Source: Bacteroidia bacterium (lineage in GTDB: Bacteria > Bacteroidota > Bacteroidia > UKL13-3). Taken from it: a DNA stretch of 64,000 bases. The notes below the pieces were generated by a model. The model was given only the letters and a program-made list of their open reading frames with translations, was not told the DNA's origin and ran no database searches. Location of the stretch: contig JAGVLJ010000001.1 in the NCBI GenBank assembly GCA_020049855.1, positions 145,183 through 209,182 on the forward strand, in the 5' to 3' direction. A program made the translations under genes and the position numbers. Each line of letters opens with the position of its first letter. The stretch's first letter is position 1. Below, piece after piece: positions 8,629-20,200 of the stretch.

Positions 8629-11600
8629 TTATTCTATAATTACTTTTTTAATTGAAACAGCTCCGGCAGCCTGCACACGCACCAGATAAATACCGGCCTT
8701 TAAGGTGGAGGTATTTACTTCGCTGTTTTTTGCCCGTATCCCTTTTTGCGCGATAATGACATTTCCGGTCATATCCATCACGTCAACAGTTTCAATGATT
8801 TTATCACTTCTTACACTCACTACTTCCTTTGCGGGGTTTGGATACACAACCATGTGCAGTGCATTTTGATCCCTTATGCTGTTGGGGTCATTATCGGTAA
8901 TCACAAGGGTGTAAGTTGATGCAGAAGGATCCATCCAGGCGTTGTTGGTGGCATTCTGTAGAGAAAGTACAATGGTATCGGGTGTTGGTTCAGACAAGGC
9001 ATCGTCTAAAATAGTTAGGGTTACTGTTTGGTCAACGTTACTTCTTTCTGCAAAAGTTACTACCTGTGTGGTGTAAGTGTAATCAACTCCTGCTACTGCA
9101 TTTCCTCCTGTTACCACAACAGAAGTTGATGTTGGGAATAAGCTTGGGTTTTTAAGTTTGATGTTTACGGTTTTGTTTCCGCTTCCTTCGGCCACGGTAG
9201 CACCTGGGGTAGCAAACGACAGGGTATCGCCCGATACAATATGACTTGGGAATTGTGGTATTAATTGATAGCCCGATGTAAATGGATTGCTGGCATCAAA
9301 CTGGGTTCCCAACCCGATAATAGCAAATGGCTGCCTTGGTATTGGAGAGCCGTTTAACAAACTTGTACCGATAATGCGAATCTGAAAACTATCGGAAAGA
9401 TTACCATTGATGTAAGCATACAAATTTTTCCCTGATCCTGTAAACGGAGTAACCGGCCATTGAGTGGTATCGGCCAGAGTAACAGAAGGGAAATACACCA
9501 GGTTGTTTTCTGCAAACTCGGTAAGAGTGTTTACTTGTGTTGGTGTAGCAATCCGATTTCCTGTGCCTGCCAGCATAATGGTATCCAGATTTGATAACTC
9601 GGCCAGTCCGTTAAACTGAATCACCTGTCCATAGGCAAAGATACTGTCGCCCTGATTTATAACATATCCAAAATTTTTGGTTGTATTAAAAATGGTAATA
9701 CCACCGGTATAGTCACGAATGGTAAAACTTACTCCTGCGGTACGATTATTAATTCCATAAACTACTCCTTTCAAAATGGCCCATCTGTTTAATGAATCAA
9801 CTACTCCGTTAGTATCAACCGAAGTCATGGCTCCTATAGTGCGGGTAGGATACAACCAGTTTGTAATAAATATGGTATCAGTGCCTATGGGTGTAACTAG
9901 TGCATTGTTGGTAGGAGCAGATAAGCGCACCGTGAAAAATTCGGTTGACTCAAAATACTGGCTTCTGTTTAAACGCACCACCACTTCTTTCATAGTATCG
10001 GCAGCCGAGGTAAAGGTGAGTGAAGAGGTGAGCAACGTATAATCGGAAGCTGGCAGCGCGGTACTCGAACTTGCTGTTACAGCTACGGTATAACTGCCGG
10101 TATCGTATTTTTTCAGTTTTACCGGAATGCGTATGGTGTCTTCATTCTCTGCATGAAATTCGGAGGTGGTAAGAAAAGATATTTGAGGATTATCGTTGTC
10201 ATTAATGTACACTGTCATCACCGAATCGGCACCAAGTAGTGCCTGATTGGTTGGGTTGCGAAGGGCTAAAATAACCGCTTCGGGTAACTCAAAAATGTCA
10301 TCGTTCAGCACGGTTAATGTAACCGTTTGCGGAGTAACTGATGCGGCAGGAAAAGTAACTGTTTTAGTAGTGAAAATATAATCGACTCCCTGAGTAGCAG
10401 TACCTGCTTTTTGTACTACAGTTACTGAAGTAGGTGTGGCACTTGGATACTGAATACTTATTGATAATTGTACAGTAGCAGAGTCTTCCGTAACTGTTTT
10501 GCCTATTTGGGTAAACTTCACGATAGGGGCGGTATCGTTATCGGTAATGCTTAAGGTAAAAACCGAATCAGCATCAATGGTAGCCGAATTGGTGGCATTT
10601 CGCAATGCAAAAATGGCCGTTTCGGTTGCTTCTACTAAAACATCATTAGCAACCGTAATGCTTACACTTTGAGATGTGGTTGAACTGGCCGGGAAAGTTA
10701 AAGTAGTGGTATTTAATGTAAAGTCGATGCCGTTTCCGGTAGCAGATCCTCCTTTGGTTACTATGCTCGCAGAGGTTGCATTGCTGTTAGGGTTTGAAAT
10801 ACTTACCATAATAGTAACTGCTGTGGAGTCTTCACTCACTGTTTTACTCAATTGAGCAAACTTGATTACAGGTGCAATCGGATTAAGTGTAGAAGTATCT
10901 CCTGATGTAGCATTGGCAGTATTATAGTTGGCGTTTACACCATTTCCGTTAAATGCAAATACTTTAAAATAATAACGGGTATTATTATTCAATCCGGTTA
11001 CAGTTACGCTTGTATCGTGTCCGGCATACACCACCATTCCCGTTCCTTTGTTAAGGGAAGATGCCGATGTAATTACCGTGTCGGCTTGTGTATAGCTGTT
11101 TATATTCCTGTAGGTAAAACTATCGGTTGGGCTGCTAATGGAAGAGGAGGTATGTGCTACTACCAGATATCGTTGTGGGGTTGATGTAGCTTTAGCCCAA
11201 CTTAGGTTTAAAGAACTTAAGGTAATATTGGTAAATGTAAGTGCCAATGATTGATTTGAAGGCTCATTAAACAACGCATTCACCGGTACAAAATCACTGG
11301 CAAAACGGGTAGAACTGGTATCCCAGTTGGAGGCAGCCATCATGCTGTCACGCATCAAGGAGGCAATACCTGAAACCGGACCCCTGAAACGGGCATTTAA
11401 TTTAGGGCCCGCATGAAAATCAGAGAGCGTTCCCGGAGCTTTTGAAGTAGAGGTGGTGGTAGCGCCTGAAGTCCACCCGCTGTTTCCGCAATTTATTCCG
11501 GCTACGTATTGATTAAACCCGGTGTAGGCTATCATTTGGTCTCCGGCTGCTGCTAAATTAGGAGCGGATGCATAAAAGGTCATTACTCCGTCTTCCCAGG

Positions 11601-13371
11601 TAGTATCATTTGTTCCGGTGTTCATAATAAACCGTACTACCGTTCCGGCCGGTACATCATTCAAAGAAGTTAATGTTGGAAGAGAGTAAGTGCCCTCGTT
11701 TGCGGTAAGTGTATTATCTGCTAAAACTCCGTTATCGGTAACCTTCAGATTTCTTAAGTCAAGACGTTTTAAGGTAATAAACTCAGCGTTGTCATAAATA
11801 CCGGTTGAGCTGCTAGCTTCTATTTGTGTAAATGCCAAATCTCCGCTGGCCGGATTTAATATTCCATCATTGTCTTTTATGGTAAAGTTGTAAACCGAGT
11901 CAACCGTAATCACAGATGCCGCACCACCGCTTGCGTTTCGCAAACTGAACTGCAATGTTTCATCCCATTCATCCGTTGCATCGTTCGTTACTCCAAATGC
12001 AAAAGTTTGAGCAGCGGTTGAGTTGCCAGGGAATTTTAAGGTCACCGTGTTAAATGTAGTGGTAAGGTCAGCTCCGTTGGTTGCATCCCCTCCGCTCAGT
12101 ACTAGATTCACAAAAGTAGTATCTGTATTTTGTGTTGCTGGATTTACAATGGACACACTGATTGTATTTGAAACGGCTCCCTCAATTGCTGAACCAAATT
12201 TATTGGTAAAATAAACCTGTGTACGTGGCTGAGTGGCATTTGCAGTGAGTGCGCTTGAATAAATATTGGTGTTGTTTGCCGTATCAATAATAAGCACCAT
12301 GGTATGGTAGGTAGTTCCGGCTGTCAGTCCGCCCACTAATACTGAATCCCCATCACCTTTGTATATACATTTTGCTTCGGAATCATTTACCCAGGTAGAA
12401 CCCGAACCTGTAAAATTGCTGTCGGCAGTTATCCCAGCCAGCGAGCCCGAAGCAGTACCAGCTGTAATAGAATTAGTATCTTTCAGGTATACCAGCACAG
12501 TTTGGTTGGCGGCATTATAGGTGCCCGGTTTTGTCCAGCGCACGCGTGCCGTTGTAAAATTTTTGGGGCTGATTGAAGTAGCCGTGACCGGAGATGGACC
12601 TCCGCCCACACCGCTGATATCAGACCAGCCTGTACCCACACGAATGCCGTCAATAGTAGCATTAGGTGTGTTTATTCCCTGACGTATTCCAAATCGAGCA
12701 ATATCTCCCAAATCTGTTCCGCCATTTATTGCTCCAGCTGATGGTGTGGGTGCGGATGAACCGGAAATGGAAGGGTTAATCCACAAATATGTTGAGTCGT
12801 TTGCCGTGCCGCTTAGCATAACATATGCAATGGCAACCAGTGTGGTTGTTCCGGGGTTAAGGTTGTTGCTTGCCCAGGCAACGGTTCCTGCAGATGCTGT
12901 TTTTATCCCTAAATTATATGTATTTCCAGTCCCTCTTCTCACACACAATCTGGCTCCGAAGTTAGTTGTACTACTGGACGGTAAAAAAAGGATGAAGTAA
13001 TCTCCTGCTGCGTTTGAGCTGTCCAGCATTCTTAGAGTGTCTGAAATATTAAGTAAAAACGATGCATACACTGTTCCGCTGGTTTGGGTGGCAAATTGCC
13101 GATAAGCATCTTCGGCACTGGTACTGGTAGCAATCGTAGATAACTGGTTGCCGGTTCCGGAGGAAGCATATCCGGAGTAGGTAATTGTTCCGGTTGTTAC
13201 CATTAACGGATTACCTGTTCCGGAGAAGTTAACCCAGTTTCCTCCACTTACATTGGCTCCTGCGCTTAGGCTTGTTAACTGGCCTGAGGTGTAGGAAAAA
13301 TTTTCATTCAAAATTTGAGCATTTACATTTACTCCGATGAATGAGGCGATGATTAGTAGAATTTTTTTCAT
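8629..13371 (-). CDS. Giant Calx-beta/Fn3 surface protein, T9SS type A cargo
   Basis: A 1580-residue secreted protein. The signal peptide is MKKILLIIASFIGVNVNAQ. Approximate domain order: N-terminal sandwich domain (25-255), Fn3-like (260-380), Calx-beta 1 (385-500), lamin-tail-like region (507-700), Fn3 (705-830), Calx-beta 2 (834-945), 3 (949-1060) and 4 (1064-1170), an OB-like domain (1175-1380; WAILKGVVYGINN, then IIGLG), Calx-beta 5 (1385-1500), and a type A sorting domain (VVYPNPAKEVVSV...AGIYLVRV...KKVIIE). The Calx-beta units repeat the D/E-rich ends DND, EDS and ATETAIFALRNAT, likely calcium ligands. It should pass the outer membrane by T9SS and be released or attached. Its role (adhesion or extracellular enzyme scaffold) is inference; no catalytic motif is seen. 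Confidence 0.9.
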   Translation of the reverse strand: MKKILLIIASFIGVNVNAQILNENFSYTSGQLTSLSAGANVSGGNWVNFSGTGNPLMVTTGTITYSGYASSGTGNQLSTIATSTSAEDAYRQFATQTSGTVYASFLLNISDTLRMLDSSNAAGDYFILFLPSSSTTNFGARLCVRRGTGNTYNLGIKTASAGTVAWASNNLNPGTTTLVAIAYVMLSGTANDSTYLWINPSISGSSAPTPSAGAINGGTDLGDIARFGIRQGINTPNATIDGIRVGTGWSDISGVGGGPSPVTATSISPKNFTTARVRWTKPGTYNAANQTVLVYLKDTNSITAGTASGSLAGITADSNFTGSGSTWVNDSEAKCIYKGDGDSVLVGGLTAGTTYHTMVLIIDTANNTNIYSSALTANATQPRTQVYFTNKFGSAIEGAVSNTISVSIVNPATQNTDTTFVNLVLSGGDATNGADLTTTFNTVTLKFPGNSTAAQTFAFGVTNDATDEWDETLQFSLRNASGGAASVITVDSVYNFTIKDNDGILNPASGDLAFTQIEASSSTGIYDNAEFITLKRLDLRNLKVTDNGVLADNTLTANEGTYSLPTLTSLNDVPAGTVVRFIMNTGTNDTTWEDGVMTFYASAPNLAAAGDQMIAYTGFNQYVAGINCGNSGWTSGATTTSTSKAPGTLSDFHAGPKLNARFRGPVSGIASLMRDSMMAASNWDTSSTRFASDFVPVNALFNEPSNQSLALTFTNITLSSLNLSWAKATSTPQRYLVVAHTSSSISSPTDSFTYRNINSYTQADTVITSASSLNKGTGMVVYAGHDTSVTVTGLNNNTRYYFKVFAFNGNGVNANYNTANATSGDTSTLNPIAPVIKFAQLSKTVSEDSTAVTIMVSISNPNSNATSASIVTKGGSATGNGIDFTLNTTTLTFPASSTTSQSVSITVANDVLVEATETAIFALRNATNSATIDADSVFTLSITDNDTAPIVKFTQIGKTVTEDSATVQLSISIQYPSATPTSVTVVQKAGTATQGVDYIFTTKTVTFPAASVTPQTVTLTVLNDDIFELPEAVILALRNPTNQALLGADSVMTVYINDNDNPQISFLTTSEFHAENEDTIRIPVKLKKYDTGSYTVAVTASSSTALPASDYTLLTSSLTFTSAADTMKEVVVRLNRSQYFESTEFFTVRLSAPTNNALVTPIGTDTIFITNWLYPTRTIGAMTSVDTNGVVDSLNRWAILKGVVYGINNRTAGVSFTIRDYTGGITIFNTTKNFGYVINQGDSIFAYGQVIQFNGLAELSNLDTIMLAGTGNRIATPTQVNTLTEFAENNLVYFPSVTLADTTQWPVTPFTGSGKNLYAYINGNLSDSFQIRIIGTSLLNGSPIPRQPFAIIGLGTQFDASNPFTSGYQLIPQFPSHIVSGDTLSFATPGATVAEGSGNKTVNIKLKNPSLFPTSTSVVVTGGNAVAGVDYTYTTQVVTFAERSNVDQTVTLTILDDALSEPTPDTIVLSLQNATNNAWMDPSASTYTLVITDNDPNSIRDQNALHMVVYPNPAKEVVSVRSDKIIETVDVMDMTGNVIIAQKGIRAKNSEVNTSTLKAGIYLVRVQAAGAVSIKKVIIE

Positions 13372-13510
13372 ATGTGATATTTTGTTTCTTTCGGAAAAAA
13401 GCTATCAAAAATAACAACCCAAAACGGTTGAGGTTTTAAGGAACTGTTAAAAAAACATTTAAAGATAAAATTGTTCGGGCAACCTACAGGTAGCTGTGGA
13501 AAATAAAAAG

Positions 13511-16381
13511 TTAAAACTGAAGGGCGAATCCAATCATAAAATGCCGTTGTTGTAAATAACGGGATGGGTCGTTGGGCGGAGTTCCTGATGAGCGCGGGTC
13601 GCGGGGATCATTGTAACGCGGGTCTCTCCACTCGGTAGGCACATCATCTCCTGTCTGGTATGCCTTGCCCGTTACCGGATTAATGATGGAGGAATTTTTA
13701 TTGTTAAGGATATTGGTAATTTCAATAGTCCAAGCGATTTTTACTTTATTAATGGTGTACCATTTTCTGAAATTCACATCTAGCCAAAACCAGTTTTTAC
13801 CAATTTTGCTCCATTTTTTTGCCGGATCATTATCCAGCACCCATATCGGTCTTCCGGTAAAAGGTTCATATCCTTCAAGTTTATATGGGGTATACCTGCG
13901 TCCAGCACGCCACACATTTTCTATATAAAATGAGCAGTGGTTAAACCATTTTTGCCTAAATAATCCCTCTTTTAAATCAAGTTTAAAAAGCGCATTGCCT
14001 TTAATATCAAAACGAGTATCCCACGGCATATAAAACTCTCGAGTATCCTCGGCAGCTCCGGTATTCAGCAACTCTTTTAATGTTTCGGAAGCAGAAGCAC
14101 TTTGTCCGGTAGCTACCATATAGGTGGCCGATGCCTGACCGATAAACCATTTTTTTATTCGATGCATATAACTTAGCTCTATTCCTCTTTTGCGTGAGTA
14201 ATCCGAATTAATAGCCATGGTTCGTTGCACTTCGCGCCCGGTAATATCCTTTACTAAAATAGGTACACGCAAAATAAAATCGTAGTTATCTACCCAAAAG
14301 GTCGAGAAGCTGATAGCATCGTTTGCTGTTAGTTGGGAGCGATAACCCAATTCGTACGAAATGGCTACCTCAGGATTAAGGTTCGGGTTTCCTAATACTG
14401 AAGCCGTTGAACGATCGGTGTAAAGTGGATTTAATCCGGCATATATAAAAGAAGGATGGGGCATTTTGGTGGTATGACCGTAGTTGAAAAACAACATTTG
14501 ATTTTCCTTAATCGGAAAACTTGCCGAAACCCGTGGTAAGAACCTGAACTTATGCCGTATCCCAAATACATTTATTGTGCTATTTTTATACTCTTGTCTT
14601 ATTTCGTCCCTAATGGGCGAACGGGGATCATTCACGGCCTCATCAACAAATCGACCTGAAGCCCAGTATTCAAATCGGCCACCTACATTGGCTATCAAGC
14701 CCCGGTATTTAATCTGATCGGTCACAAACACGGCTCCTTTCTGTGGTTTTACTTTCCACAGGTCGCTGTAATCTCCAAGCCGGAAGGATTGTGAATATGT
14801 CCCATTGGGCAATGGAATGGGGGCTCCTACCCACGGTCGTTTTATATCTATCCATTGCATATCCTGCTGTACATGCTCTATTCCAAAAACAAGTTTATTG
14901 AAGGTGTTTCTCGAGTAAAGAGTTCCGGTTAGGTTTAAGGTATATTCTTCCACATAGTGATCGTGCCACAGCGTTGCTATACCACCGTTATTATAAAAAC
15001 CCATTGGTGCATTCACAAAAACAGCACTATCGTTGGGATTAAACGGAACCACCGGAAAGGTTACAATGGAGTTAGGGTCAAATTCAGAACTAACGTTTTT
15101 AGGTCTCCATGAGCGGCCATTCGCATCGGTACGTTGTTTAACAAAAAAACGCGATAGCTTGGCTTTAAATGAAAATCGTTTATTTACATATTGAGTGTAG
15201 GTAAAAGCAATCAAATACCCACTATTAGTATAGGTATTGGCATTGTCCATTTGTTGACTGAATAAAAAGGGATAACCCGGTAAGTAAGGAACATCATTTC
15301 CGGTAATGCGCAGGTTGTTCATGTCCTGATTGATAGAAATGGTTCGGATATAAGAAAAAGATAAACGCTTTGATTCGCTCAGTTCATAATTAAGGTTGAG
15401 AGTAGATGACCATCTGTTGTCTTGAAAAGGAGCAAAAAATTCGGGATTTTTAAAAATGGAAGAATGTAATTGATTGGCCGGATTTTTATAATAATCATCC
15501 GTTAAATAAACGCGACTGGTATAGTAGTATTTAAGTTTATTTTTGAACACTTGCCGCATTAACGGACCTCCGACACCTATTTCAAAAACATGGGTATTAA
15601 ATGATGATTTCCAACGGCTGTTAAATCCAAGGTTATCGGTTTTATACAAAAACGAAAATTCTTGTTTATCTCCACCTGTTCTTGTTCGGGCATTAATAAC
15701 ACCAGAAGTAGCATTGCCAAACTCAGCACCTATTCCTCCGGTAAACACATCAATGGTAGAAAGTGAATTACTCCCTAAATCGAGCCCAAAACCTGTACCC
15801 GAAAGAGGATCCTGCACCGACACACCATCTACGTAAAAACCCGTTTCATAAGTTCGGCCTCCTCTGATATTTACTCCCGATGGGGTATTAACTACTCCGG
15901 GTTGCGAATTGATAATTTGCTGTAACTGACGAACAGGTGCCGATTCAATTTGCTCCTGCTGAATGGTACTTCCGCTTTGCGGTTTTTCAATATCAATAAT
16001 GGGGCGCTCTCCTATAACAACCACATTTTGATCGAGCATAATAGAAGAAGCACCCATTTGTATATTAAGCGTGGTGGTTTCTCCGGCTTTTACCTTTACT
16101 GCGGTTACTATAATTTTTTCATATCCAATAAAACTGAACTCAATTGTATATTCACCCGAGGGAACATTTTTAAGCACATACCTTCCGTTTAGGTCGGTTT
16201 GTACCATCAACTTAGTGCCTTTTATTACTACGTTTACTGCCGGAATTTCTGATTTGTCTTTTTTGTCAGTTACTATTCCGGTTACTATTCCGCTTTTATC
16301 TTGTGCAAAAGCATAAATAGAACCCAATTGAATTGCGGTAAAAACAAGAATAAAGAAGATTCGGGAAAAGAAAAAGATCAC
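13511..16381 (-). CDS. TonB-dependent receptor with CarboxypepD-reg-like domain
   Basis: A 956-residue outer-membrane receptor. After the signal peptide (FFILVFTAIQLGSIYAFAQ) a carboxypeptidase-regulatory-like domain (about 32-112; GIVTGIVTDKKDKSEIPAVNV) is followed by the plug (about 125-235), with QLQQIINSQPGVVNTPSGVNIRGG split over its core, and a long beta-barrel closing with an aromatic residue (MIGFALQF). Such receptors import large substrates using TonB energy. No SusD partner is adjacent, so it does not look like a polysaccharide-utilisation locus, and the substrate is unknown. Translation starts at GTG 16381; no ATG precedes the signal peptide. It lies 139 bases from the Calx-beta gene in the same direction. 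Confidence 0.92.
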   Translation of the reverse strand: MIFFFSRIFFILVFTAIQLGSIYAFAQDKSGIVTGIVTDKKDKSEIPAVNVVIKGTKLMVQTDLNGRYVLKNVPSGEYTIEFSFIGYEKIIVTAVKVKAGETTTLNIQMGASSIMLDQNVVVIGERPIIDIEKPQSGSTIQQEQIESAPVRQLQQIINSQPGVVNTPSGVNIRGGRTYETGFYVDGVSVQDPLSGTGFGLDLGSNSLSTIDVFTGGIGAEFGNATSGVINARTRTGGDKQEFSFLYKTDNLGFNSRWKSSFNTHVFEIGVGGPLMRQVFKNKLKYYYTSRVYLTDDYYKNPANQLHSSIFKNPEFFAPFQDNRWSSTLNLNYELSESKRLSFSYIRTISINQDMNNLRITGNDVPYLPGYPFLFSQQMDNANTYTNSGYLIAFTYTQYVNKRFSFKAKLSRFFVKQRTDANGRSWRPKNVSSEFDPNSIVTFPVVPFNPNDSAVFVNAPMGFYNNGGIATLWHDHYVEEYTLNLTGTLYSRNTFNKLVFGIEHVQQDMQWIDIKRPWVGAPIPLPNGTYSQSFRLGDYSDLWKVKPQKGAVFVTDQIKYRGLIANVGGRFEYWASGRFVDEAVNDPRSPIRDEIRQEYKNSTINVFGIRHKFRFLPRVSASFPIKENQMLFFNYGHTTKMPHPSFIYAGLNPLYTDRSTASVLGNPNLNPEVAISYELGYRSQLTANDAISFSTFWVDNYDFILRVPILVKDITGREVQRTMAINSDYSRKRGIELSYMHRIKKWFIGQASATYMVATGQSASASETLKELLNTGAAEDTREFYMPWDTRFDIKGNALFKLDLKEGLFRQKWFNHCSFYIENVWRAGRRYTPYKLEGYEPFTGRPIWVLDNDPAKKWSKIGKNWFWLDVNFRKWYTINKVKIAWTIEITNILNNKNSSIINPVTGKAYQTGDDVPTEWRDPRYNDPRDPRSSGTPPNDPSRYLQQRHFMIGFALQF

Positions 16382-16436
16382 GCCACTAAAATACAGCGTG
16401 TATTCCTGATTGTAAATTTAATTTATTCTTAAATTT

Positions 16437-17117
16437 TCACAAGGCGGCTGCAATAGTGGCTACACTTACCTTACATAAATTATTCTGATTAAGTGTATTT
16501 ACGCAAGCCTCCAGTGTTGATCCCGTAGTTACCACATCATCAACCAGCAATATATGTTTTCCGGCAATTCTTTCGGGATGGCTTACTGCAAACACCTCTT
16601 TGGTATTGAGGTAGCGGGAAAACCTGCTTTTTTTGGTTTGGGTCTCTGTGGCCGTTTCCCTTCGTAAACTAACGGTATTTATCTCTCGTTTTAAACCAGA
16701 AGCCAAACCACTGGCAAACAATTCACTTTGATTATAACCCCTTAGTTTTTGTTTGGTTTTATGCAACGGTACGGGTATTATCACGTCTATTGGAGCAAAG
16801 CAACTTTCTTGCTTCAGTTGAAAAGCATAAAGTTGACCTAAGTGTTCTCCAATTTCAGGACAATTAGTATATTTTAGCTGATGTAGCAACTGTTGTACCC
16901 GACCTCCTTTGCGGAAATGCAAAAAGGCCGCGGCAAACAGAATATTGGTTCTACCCCAGAATAATTTGTACACCGGATTATCGGGACTGGTGTGGTAGCC
17001 GGTATGAGGTAAATGGTAGTGACAATAAGTGCAAATAATCTGTTCGTTTTTAAGCAGGGGTTTACCACAGGCTTTGCACAGGGAAGGATAAAACAGATTG
17101 AGAAAATCAGATAGCAT
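16437..17117 (-). CDS. comF: ComF family phosphoribosyltransferase-like protein
   Basis: A cytosolic protein of 226 residues from ATG 17117; the frame extends to a TTG at 17126. The N-terminal zinc-finger-like Cys pairs (CKACG...CTYCH) precede a phosphoribosyltransferase fold with IIPVPLHKTKQKLRGYNQSELFA and the PRPP-loop HILLVDDVVTTGST. This is the ComF/GntX signature, linked in other bacteria to DNA uptake and recombination of imported DNA. No other competence gene is nearby. It is divergent from the large PKD protein. Confidence 0.9.
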   Translation of the reverse strand: MLSDFLNLFYPSLCKACGKPLLKNEQIICTYCHYHLPHTGYHTSPDNPVYKLFWGRTNILFAAAFLHFRKGGRVQQLLHQLKYTNCPEIGEHLGQLYAFQLKQESCFAPIDVIIPVPLHKTKQKLRGYNQSELFASGLASGLKREINTVSLRRETATETQTKKSRFSRYLNTKEVFAVSHPERIAGKHILLVDDVVTTGSTLEACVNTLNQNNLCKVSVATIAAAL

Positions 17118-17243
17118 AAAAGGCAATTTGGTCTTTTTAAAATCAAAATAAATAAATAAACTTCTGATTTAGAAACTTACTTCAATAAAAATTAATTGTT
17201 ATCAAATTAAAACACTAACTTGTACAATCATTTGCACCCTAAA

Positions 17244-20200
17244 ATGAAAAAGGTTTATGCGCTATTTTTGGCTTTATTAAATCTTGTTTGGTTAAATCCA
17301 GTAAAAGCAACACATATTGCAGGCAGTGATATGGAGTTTCAGTGCATGGGTAGCGATAGTTTTAAAATTACCTTTCGAATCTATCGGGATTGTTCACCGG
17401 GAAATGCAGCTCTGGGAAGTTCCATTCCGGTAAGTTTTACCCCGGTTTCTTGTAACCTGTCGCCAGTAACCACCAATTTTAACAGGGTAGGAGTTACTCC
17501 CATTCGTTTTAAATGTAATGGCCTGGATTGGGCTAGCATTTGCGAAGGAGGAACCTTCCCGTTTGGAATCGAAGAGCACGTATTTACTCAAACGGTTTAC
17601 CTTAAACAGCTTTTTCCCAGTATTGACTCTACCTGTTGCCTCATTAAAGTGGGTTGGACAAGCTGCTGCCGTAACGGAGCCATCACCAATTTAGTTAATC
17701 CACTTATACAAGGCTTCACCAACGAAGGCATAATAAACCGTTGCATCACCCCGTGCAATAGTTCTCCTCAATTTACCAATAAACCCATAGTGGCCATTTG
17801 TGCCGGACAACCCTATTGCTACAATATGGGAGTTGTGGATACCATTGATTTTGACTCACTGTCGTTTGATTTTGCTGACCCGCTAGGAACCGGAGGTGTA
17901 TCGGTGTCTTTTGCAAACGGATTAAGCAAAAACCAACCGCTAAATTATTTGGGATTCGGCTTTCCGAATCTTCCTTTCCCAAGCGGGTTGCATTTAGATC
18001 CTCAAAGTGGTGATTTATGTTTTACCCCCATGGGACAACAGCAACCCGTTTTGGCAATTAAAATAACCGAATGGCGAAAAATTAATGGCCAATATGTGAA
18101 AATAGGAGAAACCCGAAGAGATGCCCAGTTTTATACTTGGCAGTGCCCTCCTAATAATCCTCCCGAAATTGAAGTGAACGGAAACAAATACGGTAGCTGG
18201 AAATTTGAAGTTTGTGCCGGCAGTTCGCTGTGCCTGTCCATAATTGCCCGTGATAAGGACAGTATTTCCCCGCTTATTGACACCACTACCCTAAGTTGGA
18301 ATCGGGGTATTACGGGAGCAACATTTACCAACGTAAATGCATTACAAAAACTAATTCGAGAAGACGAAGCTATTTTTTGCTGGACTCCTGCCGATAACCA
18401 GGTAAGTTCTCTTCCATACTACTTTACCACAACAGCCGAAGATATGGCTTGCCCGGCCGCCAACAGCACTAAAGCAATCGCCATTCTGGTACGTCCACGG
18501 CCAGTGGGTAATCATCGTGTTTTTCGAATCAGCTGCTCTAATTATGCCTTGCAAATGCAACTTACCAATGGGCAAAATGTTGATAGTTTCAAGGTGTCGT
18601 ACCGATGGGAAGTATCTTCTTTAAATACCGGAGCATTTTCCATTTTGAATGCTAAGGTTTATTTAGGAAAAACAGCCGAACATACTTTTACCAATCAAGG
18701 AATATATGTTATCAGGGCAACCATGTCAACTCCACAGTGTTCCACATATTACTACGATACGGTGTATGTTGACCCTCCTCTTAAAGCTGTTGCCCCGGCT
18801 GATACGTTTGTATGTAAAGGCACTACCATCACCTTAACCGGAAGAGCACTAAACGGTGCAAAGCCCTATATGTTTCAGTGGGAAAACGACAGTATTAACA
18901 CAACCTTGCAAATTACCCCCGATACTTCCGTAAAACATATTCTTGTTGTTACCGACTCGGCCGGCTGCAAAAGTTTTGATACCGTTGAAGTAAGTGTTAA
19001 ACCCTTGCCTGTAATTCAGCTGGGGCCTGATAAACGCATTTGCAGTGGCGACAGCGTTCGGTTTGAATCAGGAAACAATAACGGAAATGGACTGTCTGCC
19101 TGTTTATGGCAAACTAAGGGGAAAAGTGAAAACAAATGCTATACCTACGCAAAAGATTCCGGACAACTAATCGTGTTTGTAACGGATAGCTTTTTTTGCA
19201 AACAATCGGATACCGTAAATCTTTTTGTAAATTATCCTCTCAAACCACAACTGGGTATCGATGATTCCCTTTGTATTCTCGACACAATTACCCTCAAATC
19301 TACTTTCACTCATCAGAAATATGAATGGACAAAAGCGGGAAACGACTCGATTATTTCTTCCGCATCATCTTTAATCGTTTCTCCTTCAATCCAAGGCGTT
19401 GTTACCTATGTTCTTAAAACAGAAGAAACCTATATGCAGGTTTCATGTCCTCAATCCGATACGGTGAATATTGTAGTACTTCCGCTTCCGGTTATCAGCT
19501 TTTCAAACGACCTGATTAAAACCTGCATTGCGGGAAGTTGGATCGACTTTGATTTTAAACTCAACCCTAAACCTTCAGGTGGAGTATGGTGGTTCAATGA
19601 TACGCTGCTTAATCGTTGCATAAATATCAATACATTTTCCGAGAATTATGGAAGGGCATTCGATTCATGCGTAGGAGCAGTAGAAAATGAAAAAATAACC
19701 TATTTCTACAAAGATCAATTTGGTTGTAAAAATAATAAATCGGCTAAATTAACCTTGCAGGCAAGGCCATTGGTTTTTGCCGGATCTGACAGTTCATTTT
19801 GCAACAATGATAATCCCGTTTCCATCAACCCTTATCCAAACACGGGCATTGGTACTTTCTGGAGCCTTCTCCCGGACGATTCAATTCGTTGCGATTATTG
19901 CATAGAGTCTGTTGTACGAAATCATATTTTTTATCCAGCCAAAGCCAAACCCGGATTGATTCATTTTATTTATCGGGCAGTAGCTCAAAACGGTTGCAGC
20001 AATACCGATACCATGCTCTATGCAATTAAACCCGTTCCGGAAGTAAATGCCGGCTCTATGCAACCCATTTGCGAAAACCAACCCTTAGTGCAGCTAAAAA
20101 CCATGGCAGGAATTACGCCTTCTGCAGGAAATTGGAGCGGTCCGGGAATAGATCAAACAAATCAAACTTTCGCTCCTAATGGAAACAATGTAGTAAAATA

